Program-made: the position numbers and the translations under genes | Notes under the pieces: model-generated | Told to the model about the DNA's origin: nothing | Seen by the model: the letters and a program-made list of their open reading frames with translations, nothing else | Database searches by the model: none | Shown here: positions 1-9,144 of the stretch, piece after piece | Layout: the number at the start of each line of letters is the position of its first letter | How positions within the stretch are numbered: position 1 is the stretch's first letter | Assembly (NCBI RefSeq): GCF_024385525.1 | Contig: NZ_JANFLU010000011.1 | Location: 124,001-188,000 of the forward strand | Source: Arthrobacter sp. zg-Y238 | GTDB lineage: Bacteria > Actinomycetota > Actinomycetes > Actinomycetales > Micrococcaceae | DNA: 64,000 bases | Direction of reading: 5' to 3'

Positions 1-1387
1 GGCCGGGCTGCAGGAGGCCTATGCCACCGGAGTGCCGATGATCGTGGTGGCCAGCCAGATCCCCATTGACGGGCTCGGCGCGCGGCGCCGGGGAATGCTG
101 CACCAACTAGATGACCAGAAGGCCTCCGCCGCCAACGTCACCAAGAGCCAGCGCCTGATCCAGCACGCCTCCGGCATCCCCTCCGCCATCCAGGACGCGT
201 GGACCGAAGCCATCTCCTCCCCGGCAGGGCCGGTGTGGATCGAGATCCCGCAGAACGTGCTGCTCAACCCGGTCATGGTGCCTGCCGTAGAAGACGCGTT
301 GGCAGAACCGTTCGACAACCCCCCGCGCAGCGAACTGGTCAAGGAAGCCGTGCGCTGGCTCTCCGACGCCCGCCGGCCCGCCGTCATTGCCGGCGGCGGC
401 GTGCGCCGCAGCGGTGCCGAGGCTGCGTTGCTTTCCATTGCCCAGAAGCTGCATGCCCCGGTGATCTGCACGCCCGGGGGCAACGGAGCCTTCCCGTGGA
501 ACCATCCGCTGTCCCTGCAGTCCTGGATGGAGGACCGGCATATGACGGACGTGCTCGAGGATGCCGACGTACTGGTGGTCATCGGCTCCTCGCTCGGCGA
601 AGTGACGTCCAATTACTTCACCATGGCGCCCCGCGGCCGGATCATCCAGATCGACGCCGAACCCCGGGTCCTGGAGTCCAACCGTCCTGCGCTGGGTATC
701 CGCGCCGACGCCCGGCAGGCCCTGGACGCGCTCGACGCCGCCCTTCCGGCCTCGGCCCGCCTTCCCGAGTGGCACGGGCAAAGCGCCGAGGAGCTGGTAG
801 CCGGCGCCTTGGCCCGGGTTCAGGCGCGGCTGGATACCCAGGGCCTCGACATGGAACGCCGCTTCATGGCGGACATCCGCGCCGCGGTCCCCGATGAGAT
901 GCAGACCTACTGGGACATGACCATTTCCGCCTACTGGGCCTGGAGCTGCTGGGATGCGAAGTCCGGCCGGTTCCACTCCGCCCAGGGCGCCGGCGGATTG
1001 GGGTACGGCTATCCGGGCGCAATCGGCGGCGCGGTGGGCCTGGGGGAGCGGGTGCTTGCCGTGTCCGGCGACGGTTCGGCCATGTACTCCATTTCCGAAC
1101 TGGCCACGGCGCGGCAGCATAACCTTCCCGTGACCTGGCTGATTGTCGACGACGGCGGCTACGGCATCCTGCGCGAATACATGGAGGACGCGTTCGGCAA
1201 GGCGACCGCAACGGAGCTGGCGCGCCCGGATTTCGTGAAGCTCGCGGAATCCTTCGGTGTACCTGCCCGCCGCTGCGCACCGGAAGGCATCCGCGCGGCA
1301 TTGGAAGGGGCATTTGCCGGAGAAGGCCCCAACGTAGTTGTGGTTGAAGCGCGGATAGGTCTTTTTGCTCCCACCCACCTGGTTTAA
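1..1387 (+). CDS. Thiamine-diphosphate-dependent decarboxylase/synthase (5' truncated)
   Basis: The reading frame is open from base 2, so the N-terminus lies outside the window; the first in-window start-like codon (GTG 32) is internal. The visible part holds the end of the Pyr domain, the central domain and the C-terminal PP domain of the ThDP (acetolactate synthase/benzoylformate decarboxylase) superfamily. The PP-domain motif begins SGDGSAMYSISEL and ends in VDDGGYGIL, so the usual NN of the GDG-x(24-27)-NN motif reads DD. The SAMYSISEL stretch resembles benzoylformate decarboxylase more than acetolactate synthase. The family cleaves or joins 2-oxoacids using ThDP and Mg; substrate cannot be read from sequence. 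The C-terminus FAPTHLV is complete. Confidence 0.85.
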   Translation, partial: AGLQEAYATGVPMIVVASQIPIDGLGARRRGMLHQLDDQKASAANVTKSQRLIQHASGIPSAIQDAWTEAISSPAGPVWIEIPQNVLLNPVMVPAVEDALAEPFDNPPRSELVKEAVRWLSDARRPAVIAGGGVRRSGAEAALLSIAQKLHAPVICTPGGNGAFPWNHPLSLQSWMEDRHMTDVLEDADVLVVIGSSLGEVTSNYFTMAPRGRIIQIDAEPRVLESNRPALGIRADARQALDALDAALPASARLPEWHGQSAEELVAGALARVQARLDTQGLDMERRFMADIRAAVPDEMQTYWDMTISAYWAWSCWDAKSGRFHSAQGAGGLGYGYPGAIGGAVGLGERVLAVSGDGSAMYSISELATARQHNLPVTWLIVDDGGYGILREYMEDAFGKATATELARPDFVKLAESFGVPARRCAPEGIRAALEGAFAGEGPNVVVVEARIGLFAPTHLV

Positions 1388-1523
1388 CCGCCGCTGCTGC
1401 GTGATCCGGGTGTCGGCGTGCCCGGGCAGATAGAAGGGGTGGCTCTGGCATGATGAGGGCGTGCGATTGGCGTGGCCCCTCACCTGTCGGGGCCTTCCGC
1501 ACAAAGCGAATCAGGACCAACCC

Positions 1524-1931
1524 ATGCCCCTTCCAACCGCTCCCTCCGTGGAATTGCACGTTCTCGCCGGCGAATACGTGATCGCACGGCTTCCCCCGGC
1601 GTCGGAGGTTCCCGCCGCGCTTATGTCAGCGGCCGACGGCTTCATTTCCGTCACCCGCACCCCGCAGGAGCTTTCGATTGTCTGCCCCGCCGCGCTTGCC
1701 CCGGCGGACGCCGAAATTGACGGAACGTGGGCGGCGTTTTATGCCTCCGGTCCGATTCCCTTCGGGCTGACAGGAGTGGTGGCCTCGCTGGTCGCACCGC
1801 TCGCAGCGGCCGGCTGCCCGGTGTTTGTCGTGTCGACCTTTGACGGCGACGTCCTCATGGTCCCCTCGCCGCAGTACGAGCAGGCCCTCGCGTTGCTGCG
1901 CGCGGCAGGCCACACGCTTCCAGGGGTTTAG
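1524..1931 (+). CDS. ACT domain-containing protein (CASTOR-type ACT)
   Basis: A 135-residue protein. The frame is open from 1461, but ATG 1524 is preceded by AGGA at a suitable distance and begins directly before the conserved part, so it is preferred. Two ACT-like halves can be traced: LHVLAGEYVIARLPPASEVP near the start, and a C-terminal half with PVFVVSTFDGDVLMVP, typical of small actinobacterial ACT/CASTOR-like proteins. These bind amino acids as regulatory ligands, but no ligand can be assigned. It sits between the ThDP enzyme and the MarR operon on the same strand. Its stop lies at the edge of the MarR operator palindrome. Confidence 0.75.
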   Translation: MPLPTAPSVELHVLAGEYVIARLPPASEVPAALMSAADGFISVTRTPQELSIVCPAALAPADAEIDGTWAAFYASGPIPFGLTGVVASLVAPLAAAGCPVFVVSTFDGDVLMVPSPQYEQALALLRAAGHTLPGV

Positions 1932-1932
1932 T

Positions 1933-1978
1933 TAGTTGACCTAGGCAAATTTCCGCGTATAGTTGCCTAGGTCAACTA
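1933..1978. promoter_or_regulatory. Perfect 16-bp inverted repeat, MarR operator
   Basis: TAGTTGACCTAGGCAA (1933-1948) is matched exactly by its reverse complement at 1963-1978, with a 14-bp spacer. Each arm is itself nearly palindromic around CCTAGG, so the site looks like two dimer-binding sites in opposite orientation. It covers the -35 and -10 of the promoter in front of the marR-like gene, the classical layout for MarR autorepression with release by the efflux substrate. Confidence 0.75.
1936..1963 (+). promoter_or_regulatory. Sigma-70-type promoter of the marR-efflux operon
   Basis: TTGACC (1936-1941), a 16-bp spacer, then TATAGT (1958-1963). The -35 lies in the left operator arm and the -10 touches the right one, so a bound repressor would block RNA polymerase. 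The MarR start codon is 47 nt downstream of the -10. Confidence 0.7.
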
Positions 1979-2009
1979 TCAGTACACAAACCTCCGGAGA
2001 CCCATCCCC

Positions 2010-2522
2010 ATGCCCATGCAACAGGAAACGGCGGATGACCTGATCCGGAAGATCTTCGCCCTGCAACGGACGCTGCGGTGCGTGACCCAGCACAGCGCCG
2101 ACATCGGCGGACCCGGAGTAGCACTGCAAGGCGTCATGCGGATGATCGGCGAAGACGGCGAGCTGCGGGCGACCGAGCTTGCCGCCAAACTCGGTGTCGG
2201 CCCTGCCGGACTCAGCCGCCACGTCGCAGAACTGGAAGAACTCGGTTACGTCCGGCGTCGCCCGCATCCGCAGGACCGCCGCGCCTACCTGATCAGCCTG
2301 ACCGAGCTGGGGGAATCAGTCCTCCGCGAAGCACTCAATGGCCGGGCCGTCCTGCTGCAGGAAGCCCTTGCCGCCTGGTCCGAGGACCAGGCACAGCTCG
2401 CGTCCGACACCCTTGGAGCGCTCTCCGACGCGCTCTTCACCTCCATCCGCCGAGCGCCCGGAGCCCCCGAGCCGACGCAGGAAACCCCCGTATCCGATCC
2501 GCAGGAGTTAGCAACTAAGTGA
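2010..2522 (+). CDS. MarR-family transcriptional regulator
   Basis: A 170-residue winged-helix protein. ATG 2010 has GGAGA nine bases upstream; ATG 2016 is a close alternative. The helix-turn-helix is around residues 52-75 (ELRATELAAKLGVGPAGLSR), followed by the wing with YVRRRPHPQDRRAYLI, the D-x-R-A/R motif of MarR proteins that contacts DNA. It is the first gene of a two-gene operon: its stop overlaps the start of the efflux pump by four bases. It very probably represses its own operon through the perfect inverted repeat just upstream and is released by a pump substrate. The ligand is unknown. Confidence 0.9.
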   Translation: MPMQQETADDLIRKIFALQRTLRCVTQHSADIGGPGVALQGVMRMIGEDGELRATELAAKLGVGPAGLSRHVAELEELGYVRRRPHPQDRRAYLISLTELGESVLREALNGRAVLLQEALAAWSEDQAQLASDTLGALSDALFTSIRRAPGAPEPTQETPVSDPQELATK

Positions 2523-4225
2523 CCGATTCCAAGACCGCCCGGAAGAAACACGTTCCCGGCGAGATGAGCCATCGACAGATCCTGCAGGCCCTTACCGGCC
2601 TGCTTGCTGCGTTGTTCACCGCAATGCTGAGCACCACCATCGTGGCCAACGCACTGCCCACCATCATGGCCGACCTGCACGGTACGCAGACCGACTTCGC
2701 CTGGGTGGTCACGGCCGCCCTGCTGGCCAACGCCGTGAGCACCCCGATCTGGGGCAAACTCGCGGACCTGTTCAACAAGAAGCTCCTGGTGCAGCTGAGC
2801 ATCGTTATCTTCGTTGCCGGTTCCGTCCTCGCAGGCTTCGCCCATTCCATGGAGCTGCTGCTGACCGCACGCGTCATCCAGGGCCTGGGCATGGGCGGCC
2901 TGACGGCACTGGCCCAGGCGATCATCGGTTCCATCATTCCGCCGCGGGAACGCGGCAGGTACTCCGGTTACATGGGTGCCGTAATGGCAGTGGCCACCGC
3001 CGGCGGCCCGCTGCTGGGCGGTTTCATCGTGGACAGCCCGCTGGGCTGGCGCTGGACCTTCTTCCTGTGCGTTCCGCTCGCCGTCGTCGCCCTCTTCCTG
3101 CTGCAGGTCACGCTGCACCTGCAGCATGTACGCCGTCCGGCCAAGATCGACTGGCTCGGCTCGATCCTGCTTACCGCAGGCGTCTCCCTGCTCCTGATCT
3201 GGGTCTCCTTCGCCGGCAAGCCCGACTACTACGAATGGTGGTCATGGGAAACGGCTGCCATGGTGGGCGGATCCGTCATCCTGCTGGCCCTGCTCGTGCT
3301 GGTGGAATCCAAGGTCGCCGAACCGATCATTCCGCTGAAGATCATCAGCCAGCGGACCACCGCCCTGGCCATCGTCGCCTCCGTTGCAGTGGGCATCGCC
3401 ATGTTCGGTTCCACCACCTTCCTGGGCCAGTACTTCCAGCTGGCACGGGGCTTCACTCCCACCGAGGCCGGGCTGCTTATGCTGCCGATGATTGCCGGCA
3501 ACCTGCTCGGTTCCGTAGGGTCCGGCCTGCTGATCACCCGCTTCGGCAAGTGGAAGCGTTTCCTGATCATCGGCACGGTCCTGGTGATCCTCGGGACGGC
3601 GCTGGCCGGCTTCATCAACCATGAAACCGACATGATCCTCGTCAGCCTGTTCATCTTCATCCTCGGCGTGGGCATGGGCCTGCTGATGCAGAACCTCGTG
3701 CTGGCCGTGCAGAACACGGTCAAGGTCACCGACGTCGGCTCCGCCAGCGCGTCCGTTGCATTCTTCCGCACCGTCGGCGGCGCCATCGGCGTCTCGGTAC
3801 TGGGCGCGGTCCTTTCGAGCTCGGTCAGCCGCCGGGTCTCGGAGGAACTGGACAAGGCAGGCATGCCGTCCGAAGGCGGCGGCACCACAGCCACGCTGGA
3901 CCTGGGTGGGCTCCCGGCAGAGGTCCAGATGTTCTTCCGGATCGCCTATGCGGAGGGTACGGCGGACATCTTCAAGATTGCCGCGGCGGTGGCCATCATT
4001 GCGCTGGTTGCAGTGCTGTTCATCAAGGAGAAGGCACTGCGCCGGACCCTGGACATCAAGCCCACCTCCTCCAACCCGGTTGAACCCGGTCTGGCCGGCG
4101 GTGCGGAAATACTGCACACCGGCGCCATGTCCACCGTCGAACCGGCTACCGTGCCGGACACCGGCAGCCAGGAATCCGTACCGCGGACCGACGGCACGGA
4201 AAAGGCCGGCACCACCCGGCCGTAA
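2519..4225 (+). CDS. DHA2-family MFS multidrug efflux transporter (EmrB/QacA type)
   Basis: A 568-residue membrane protein with about 14 hydrophobic segments, the size and layout of DHA2 drug:H+ antiporters. Helix 1 contains the typical LSTTIVANALPTIMADL, and the 2-3 loop contains GKLADLFNKK (motif A). The C-terminal 70 residues are a hydrophilic tail. Translation starts at GTG 2519 inside the marR stop region (GTGA overlap), with AGGAG upstream, so the two genes are translationally coupled. It probably exports cationic or amphipathic compounds from the cell. It ends five bases from the convergent type III PKS operon, whose phenolic product could be a substrate; that link is only positional. 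Confidence 0.9.
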   Translation: MTDSKTARKKHVPGEMSHRQILQALTGLLAALFTAMLSTTIVANALPTIMADLHGTQTDFAWVVTAALLANAVSTPIWGKLADLFNKKLLVQLSIVIFVAGSVLAGFAHSMELLLTARVIQGLGMGGLTALAQAIIGSIIPPRERGRYSGYMGAVMAVATAGGPLLGGFIVDSPLGWRWTFFLCVPLAVVALFLLQVTLHLQHVRRPAKIDWLGSILLTAGVSLLLIWVSFAGKPDYYEWWSWETAAMVGGSVILLALLVLVESKVAEPIIPLKIISQRTTALAIVASVAVGIAMFGSTTFLGQYFQLARGFTPTEAGLLMLPMIAGNLLGSVGSGLLITRFGKWKRFLIIGTVLVILGTALAGFINHETDMILVSLFIFILGVGMGLLMQNLVLAVQNTVKVTDVGSASASVAFFRTVGGAIGVSVLGAVLSSSVSRRVSEELDKAGMPSEGGGTTATLDLGGLPAEVQMFFRIAYAEGTADIFKIAAAVAIIALVAVLFIKEKALRRTLDIKPTSSNPVEPGLAGGAEILHTGAMSTVEPATVPDTGSQESVPRTDGTEKAGTTRP

Positions 4226-4229
4226 GCAT

Positions 4230-5429
4230 CTACTGCATGGTGAAACGCCGTGCAACGGCTCCGCCCAGCGCCGGGACCTGGAACATCCGTTCCAGCCCGG
4301 CGTTGCGCAGGGCCATCACCCCCGCAGGGAGCGGCCGGCCCAGCACCATGTTGATCTGTGCCTGGGCGGAGGCGACGACGGCGTCCCGGCGGCGCCGTCG
4401 TTCGAATTCCCGCAGCTTGCTGCCCACCGGTTTACCGTGCAGGGATGCTGCCATGATCGGGGCAACGGCAGCGGCATCCAGCCAGCCCAGGTTCATCCCC
4501 TGCCCGCCGATCGGGCTGATCTGGTGTGCCGCGTCCCCGATCAGGACCGTGCGTCCGGAAACCAGCCGGTGCGCCCGGCCGATCTGTACGCCGAAAGCAC
4601 TCAGCATGGAGTTTCCGGCAACCTGCAGCCGGTGCCCGGTCCGCCGGTGCACCAGCTCAGCGAGACCGGACGCGGTGGGATCCTGCTGCAGTGCGTCGGT
4701 ATGGACCACCCAGCGGCGCAGGCCTCCGGGCAGCGGAAAAGACTCCACGATCCCCTCCGGCTCGAGGTAAAGCACGCCCAGCGTCCCGTCACCGGTGTCA
4801 TCCGGGAAATCGCCCATCAGATAGGTATCCGGCAGTTCGCGTGAAGCCCAGCCGCTGCCCAGCGCTGACCGGATCGAGGACCGGGCGCCGTCGGCCGCCA
4901 CGAGAAGGCCCGCCTGTGTGGTGAAGGGTTCTCCGCCGCGAACGCCGTGCACTCGGACTGCGGCGCCGTTGTCGCTGAAGGTTTCAACCCGGGCACCGCG
5001 GACCAGCGCTCCCGGGTCGAGGGCTCTGAGACGTTCCTCCAGCAGCTGTTCGGTCCTCACCTGCGGCAGGGTCAGCACAAAAGGGTACCGGGCCGACGCC
5101 GCGGCGAAGTCCAGGCGGGCCACGGTCCGCCCCGCGCTGCGGGCTTCCCCGTGGGCGATCCGGATTCCTTCCCGAGTCATGGCATCGGCGATGCCGGCCT
5201 GCGCCAGGGACGCCAGGGCCGGAGGATGCACCCCGATGGCCCGCGAATGCCTGCTCCGATTCAGCCGCTGTTCCAAAACCTGGACGGATACCCCCTCCTG
5301 CAGCAGCAGGACGGCCAGATACATGCCCACCGGCCCGCCGCCCACCACAACCACTTCGGAAGAGCTGCGGGGCACGCTGTAAGGAGCGGGGGAGGCAGGT
5401 TGTTCCGCGGGCGGCAGCTTAGCCCGCAC
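4230..5429 (-). CDS. FAD-dependent aromatic monooxygenase of the PKS operon
   Basis: A 399-residue group A flavoprotein monooxygenase. The N-terminus has the Rossmann GGGPVGMYLAVLLLQEG for FAD. The middle has the DG motif (VAADGARSSIRSALG), and the C-terminal half has GDAAHQISPIGGQGMNLGW, which binds the FAD ribityl/phosphate. Such enzymes use NAD(P)H and O2 to hydroxylate phenolic rings. It is the last gene of a three-gene operon and overlaps the methyltransferase gene by 11 bases. By analogy with type III PKS clusters such as srsABC of Streptomyces it would hydroxylate the resorcinol or pyrone made by the PKS, giving a quinone precursor. Confidence 0.88.
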   Translation of the reverse strand: MRAKLPPAEQPASPAPYSVPRSSSEVVVVGGGPVGMYLAVLLLQEGVSVQVLEQRLNRSRHSRAIGVHPPALASLAQAGIADAMTREGIRIAHGEARSAGRTVARLDFAAASARYPFVLTLPQVRTEQLLEERLRALDPGALVRGARVETFSDNGAAVRVHGVRGGEPFTTQAGLLVAADGARSSIRSALGSGWASRELPDTYLMGDFPDDTGDGTLGVLYLEPEGIVESFPLPGGLRRWVVHTDALQQDPTASGLAELVHRRTGHRLQVAGNSMLSAFGVQIGRAHRLVSGRTVLIGDAAHQISPIGGQGMNLGWLDAAAVAPIMAASLHGKPVGSKLREFERRRRRDAVVASAQAQINMVLGRPLPAGVMALRNAGLERMFQVPALGGAVARRFTMQ

Positions 5430-6150
5430 GGCGGTCGTCTCCCCGGGCGAACGGTGGATAAACCAGCAGGTTCTGCCACGGCCGCTGCTGCAGGCTTTGC
5501 CAGCCCTGGGGCGTCACCTCGGCAATTTCCGCCGCGGTGAAACTGCGGCGGATGGAGGTCAGCCCGTCCGCCCGGATGAACGAGCCGGGGAAAAACGGCA
5601 AGGTGCCGACGGAGAACAGGGCGTAGGCCCAGCGGCTGCGCTCAATGTCGCTGTGCAGGCAGAGCTTGCGGCCCAGCCGCCTTGAGTCCGCCAGCAGCGC
5701 CTGCAATTCCGCCGGGGCCAGATGGTGGAGCATGTGGTTGGAAATCACGACGTCGTAGGAACGCCCCTCCGCAACCAGCTCGCTGCTGTAGGCCTGGCGG
5801 AAGGACAATCCCGGCAGGGCCGGCAGCGCGGAGGCGAACGCATGTGCCCTCGGATCCGGGTCAATGGCGGTGATTTCCAAGGCAAACCCGTCCCTGCGCG
5901 CCCAGCGGGCAATGCAGCGGGGAACGTCCCCTCCGCCGGAACCGATATCCAGCAGGGTGCCACCGCCACTCGCCGCGAAGATCGGACGGAGGTACCGGAT
6001 GTAGTTGCGCCGCCACCCCGAGACCACCGCATTGACCAGCCAGAACTGGGCATAGGTGCGCTCGAGGCGCTGCAGGTCGGCGTCGGGCCGGTCCATTTCC
6101 TCCACTGCGTCTGCTGCCCGGGTGGCCAAGGAGGGAAAAACAGCGATCAT
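5419..6150 (-). CDS. Class I SAM-dependent methyltransferase of the PKS operon
   Basis: A 243-residue protein with the Rossmann SAM-binding motif I LLDIGSGGGDVPRCIARWA, an acidic motif II (ITAIDPDPRAHAF) and VVISNHMLHHLAP as the motif near the catalytic cleft, as in UbiE/Methyltransf_11-like enzymes. It overlaps the PKS stop by four bases (ATGA) and the monooxygenase start by 11, so all three are co-translated. It most likely O- or C-methylates the aromatic polyketide. This differs from streptomycete SrsB, which I recall as an unrelated isoprenylcysteine-methyltransferase-like membrane enzyme. Confidence 0.87.
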   Translation of the reverse strand: MIAVFPSLATRAADAVEEMDRPDADLQRLERTYAQFWLVNAVVSGWRRNYIRYLRPIFAASGGGTLLDIGSGGGDVPRCIARWARRDGFALEITAIDPDPRAHAFASALPALPGLSFRQAYSSELVAEGRSYDVVISNHMLHHLAPAELQALLADSRRLGRKLCLHSDIERSRWAYALFSVGTLPFFPGSFIRADGLTSIRRSFTAAEIAEVTPQGWQSLQQRPWQNLLVYPPFARGDDRRAG

Positions 6151-7361
6151 ACTGCGGCCGGGACCCCCGCTGGTACTGCCCCCGCCGGCGCTGCCAGTTC
6201 CGCAGACGCCGCTGCCGCAGGCTGCACCGGGCCGCCGACCCGGGTGAACAAGCCCGTCTCCACGGTGAGGCCCGGGCCGAAGGCCATGGAGCAGATCCGT
6301 TCGTTGCCTCCGCTGAAGGGTTGTTCCAGGATGTACTTGAGCACGAACAGCACAGTGGCGCTGCTCATGTTGCCCACGGTGCGCAGTGTCTCCCGGGCCG
6401 GCAACAGCTGCTGTTCGCTCAGTTCGAGTTTCGCCTCGACTTTGTCCAGGATGCTGCGGCCGCCGGGATGGATGGCCCAGTGCTCGATCTCCCGGTAGGG
6501 CCGGACGCTTACCGATTGGTCGTGCGCCAGCAGGGGTTCCAGGGCGCCGACAATGTGGTCGTCGATGATGTGCGGGACGTAGGTGCCCAGCACCATCTCG
6601 AAGCCTTCGTCGCCGATATTCCAGGCCATGGCCTCTTCGCCGACCGGGGTCAGGATGGTTTCAAAGTGGTCCAGCTGGATGGCCGGTCCAGAGTCCGGCA
6701 GGTCTTCGCGGGCGGTGATGATGGCGGCGGCGGCGCCGTCGGCGAACAGCGAGGATCCCATGATGGCGTCCGGGTCATTCGACGTGCGGACGTGCAGGGA
6801 GCACAGCTCCGCACTGACCACCAGCACCACGGCGCCGGGATCCGACTCGCAGAATGATTTGGCTGCGCGCATCGCCGGGAAGGCTCCGTAGCAGCCCATA
6901 AAGCCCAGGTGGTAGCGCTGCACGGACGGATTCAGCCCCAGCGCGCGGGTCACTTTGTAATCCGGGCCGGGGTTGAAGAAACCGGTGCAGGACACAGTGA
7001 TGACATGGGTGATATCCGACGGAGAGATACCGGCGCAGGCATCCAGTGCCTTGGACGCGGCTTCGATGAAGAGTTTCGTGGCCTCCACCGCAAAGATGTC
7101 ATTCCTGGTCTTGGTGCTGGGCCGCAGCAACAGGCCGCTGCGGGCATCGTAGAACTTGGGATTTTCCGAGGTGTCGGTGAGTGAGAGTTCAGCCAGCGCC
7201 GTACGGCGAGTGTCGATGGCCGCCGAATCGAAGCAGGTGCGCACCAGCCGCTCACCCAGCCGGGTCAGGCCGGGCTGGGCTGCGAACGTGTCGCGGACTT
7301 CGGACTGCACCAGAATAGTGGGCGGGATCGCAGTTTCCAGGGACCTGAGGGTAACCGTCAT
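6147..7361 (-). CDS. Type III polyketide synthase (chalcone/stilbene synthase family)
   Basis: A 404-residue ketosynthase with the full catalytic triad: Cys157 in GFMGCYGAFPAMRAAK, His298 in WAIHPGGRSILDKVE and Asn331 in RTVGNMSSATVLFVL. The family condenses a starter acyl-CoA with malonyl-CoA units to make pyrones, resorcinols or quinone precursors. The sequence resembles bacterial alkylresorcinol/alkylpyrone synthases, so a fatty acyl starter is plausible but not provable. It heads the operon PKS - methyltransferase - FAD monooxygenase. ATG 7361 fits the usual N-terminus, although no strong ribosome binding site is seen. A C-terminal Ala/Pro-rich tail of about 30 residues is unusual. Confidence 0.92.
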   Translation of the reverse strand: MTVTLRSLETAIPPTILVQSEVRDTFAAQPGLTRLGERLVRTCFDSAAIDTRRTALAELSLTDTSENPKFYDARSGLLLRPSTKTRNDIFAVEATKLFIEAASKALDACAGISPSDITHVITVSCTGFFNPGPDYKVTRALGLNPSVQRYHLGFMGCYGAFPAMRAAKSFCESDPGAVVLVVSAELCSLHVRTSNDPDAIMGSSLFADGAAAAIITAREDLPDSGPAIQLDHFETILTPVGEEAMAWNIGDEGFEMVLGTYVPHIIDDHIVGALEPLLAHDQSVSVRPYREIEHWAIHPGGRSILDKVEAKLELSEQQLLPARETLRTVGNMSSATVLFVLKYILEQPFSGGNERICSMAFGPGLTVETGLFTRVGGPVQPAAAASAELAAPAGAVPAGVPAAV

Positions 7362-7426
7362 AGTCCATTGTTAAGGGATGGCGATGCTCTGCACAATGGT
7401 TGGGGTTACTGAACGATTAGCCCCGG

Positions 7427-9097
7427 CTACTGGTTTCGCGGCTTGAGGAGTTCCTTTTCGAGCACCAAGTCGATCGACAGGGTCTTGTAGCCCTCCGCTT
7501 CGAACAGGACGGTCACCGTCTCCTCCTCGTAGCTCATCACGACGCCGGGTCCCCACTCCGAGTGCGTGACGGTGGACTGCAGGGGGAAGGGCAGATTGGG
7601 TGCTTCCGCGGCCGCCAGCACCTGCAGCTCCTCGACCGGGATGTCTGCCTCCGCCGCGGCCTTCTCGCAGTTATCGCAGTTGCCGCAGGGCTCCGGCAGG
7701 TCCTCGCCGAAGTATCCAAGCAGGAACTGCCGGCGGCAACCGGATGTTTCGGCATACTGCCGGGCCATATCCACCCGGGACTGGTCGATGCTCTCCCGCC
7801 GCTCGGCGTAGTCCACCGCCGCTGCCACTGCCTCGTCGGGTGCCATCCTGCGGGCCCGGTAGCCCTTCTTGGATGCGGTGACGGCTCCGGCAGCATTCAG
7901 CAGGTTAAGCAGGCCGGACAGCCGTCGGGAGCTGACGCCCAGCTTCTGGCTCAGGTGGGCCTGCGTCACGGTGCCTCGCTCGGCGCGCAGTGCGGCCAGC
8001 AGCTGGCGCAGGGACTGATCATCGGCGCGTTTGCTGGCGAAGAAGCGCCGCAGGCCCAGATCCTCCGGACGGTAATGCAGCACGGCGGCTGCCGGCTGCC
8101 CATCGCGCCCGCCCCGTCCGATCTCCTGGTAATAGCTGTCGATGGAGTCCGGTATGCCGGCGTGCACCACGTACCGGACGTTGGGCTTGTCGATGCCCAT
8201 GCCGAAGGCGGTGGTGGCCACCACTACGTCCAGCTCGTCATTGAGGAACTGCCGGTGGACCTCCTTGCGCTCCCCGGCGGGCCGGCCGGAGTGGTAGGGC
8301 GCGGCGCGCAGCCCGGACTTGGCAAGGACCTCGGCGTATTCCTCCGTTTCCCTACGGGTGGCCACGTAGACGAGCCCGGGATGGGTCAGTCCAAGGACGC
8401 TCTCCAGGACGGCCTGCCGTTTATCGTCGGCCTCCACATGCATCTGCACGGACAGGTAGAGGTTGGGGCGGTCGAACCCCTGGGCAATCAGGAAGGGATC
8501 CTTCAGGCGAAGCACCTCGGCAATCTCGGTCCGCACCGGGGGAGCGGCGGTAGCGGTCAGCGCCACCACCGGACGGTCCAGGGCTTCTGCGAGCGAGCCC
8601 AGCTGGAGGTAATCCGGGCGGAAGTCGTGGCCCCATGCGGAAACACAGTGCGCCTCATCGATCACCAGGATGGAAACATCCAGTGCCTTGAGCCGCTTGA
8701 AGACTTCTTCGCGGGCCAGCTGTTCGGGGGCCAGGAAGAGGAACTTGGCCCGCCGGTCTTCGTCCTTGTCTTCAGCGGCCGCCCAGGCGGCATCAACGGC
8801 GCTCTGTGGCTGGGTGGAGTTCAGGACATAGGCACGGGTAGCCCCGGCTGCGGCGTTAATGGCGTCCGCCTGATCGCCTTGAAGTGCAATCAGCGGCGAA
8901 ATGACGACGGCGACGCCGGGCAGGGCGAAGGCGGGTACCTGATAGACGGCGGATTTCCCGTGACCGGTGGGCATAACGCACAGGACGTCCCTGCCGGCAG
9001 CCACGGCCGTCATGGCTTCCAGTTGCCCTTCGCGGGCTGTGTCCCAGCCGAAGATTTCCGAGGCCGTTCGGGCCAGCGTTTCCCGCGTAACGTGCAT
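7427..9097 (-). CDS. recQ: ATP-dependent DNA helicase RecQ
   Basis: A 556-residue superfamily 2 helicase. Walker A is [14 protein letters not shown] (Ser49), the DEAH box is at residues 147-150 in [20 protein letters not shown], and the C-terminal helicase motif VI is [12 protein letters not shown] RecQ zinc-binding region follows ([12 protein letters not shown], then CGNCDNC). No HRDC domain is visible; the tail instead carries a short region ([24 protein letters not shown]), common in actinobacterial RecQ. The family unwinds DNA in 3'-5' direction during recombination and fork repair. AAGGA precedes ATG 9097. It is 65 bases upstream of the PKS operon on the same strand but is probably a separate unit. 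Confidence 0.93.
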   Translation of the reverse strand: MHVTRETLARTASEIFGWDTAREGQLEAMTAVAAGRDVLCVMPTGHGKSAVYQVPAFALPGVAVVISPLIALQGDQADAINAAAGATRAYVLNSTQPQSAVDAAWAAAEDKDEDRRAKFLFLAPEQLAREEVFKRLKALDVSILVIDEAHCVSAWGHDFRPDYLQLGSLAEALDRPVVALTATAAPPVRTEIAEVLRLKDPFLIAQGFDRPNLYLSVQMHVEADDKRQAVLESVLGLTHPGLVYVATRRETEEYAEVLAKSGLRAAPYHSGRPAGERKEVHRQFLNDELDVVVATTAFGMGIDKPNVRYVVHAGIPDSIDSYYQEIGRGGRDGQPAAAVLHYRPEDLGLRRFFASKRADDQSLRQLLAALRAERGTVTQAHLSQKLGVSSRRLSGLLNLLNAAGAVTASKKGYRARRMAPDEAVAAAVDYAERRESIDQSRVDMARQYAETSGCRRQFLLGYFGEDLPEPCGNCDNCEKAAAEADIPVEELQVLAAAEAPNLPFPLQSTVTHSEWGPGVVMSYEEETVTVLFEAEGYKTLSIDLVLEKELLKPRNQ

Positions 9098-9144
9098 TGC
9101 TTATCCTTCAGCGAACCGGGCCGGCCTCTGCCGGCAATCACATT

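Noticed and set aside
107-1504. A 465-codon minus-strand open frame
   Set aside because: It is antisense to the ThDP enzyme, which has clear motifs.
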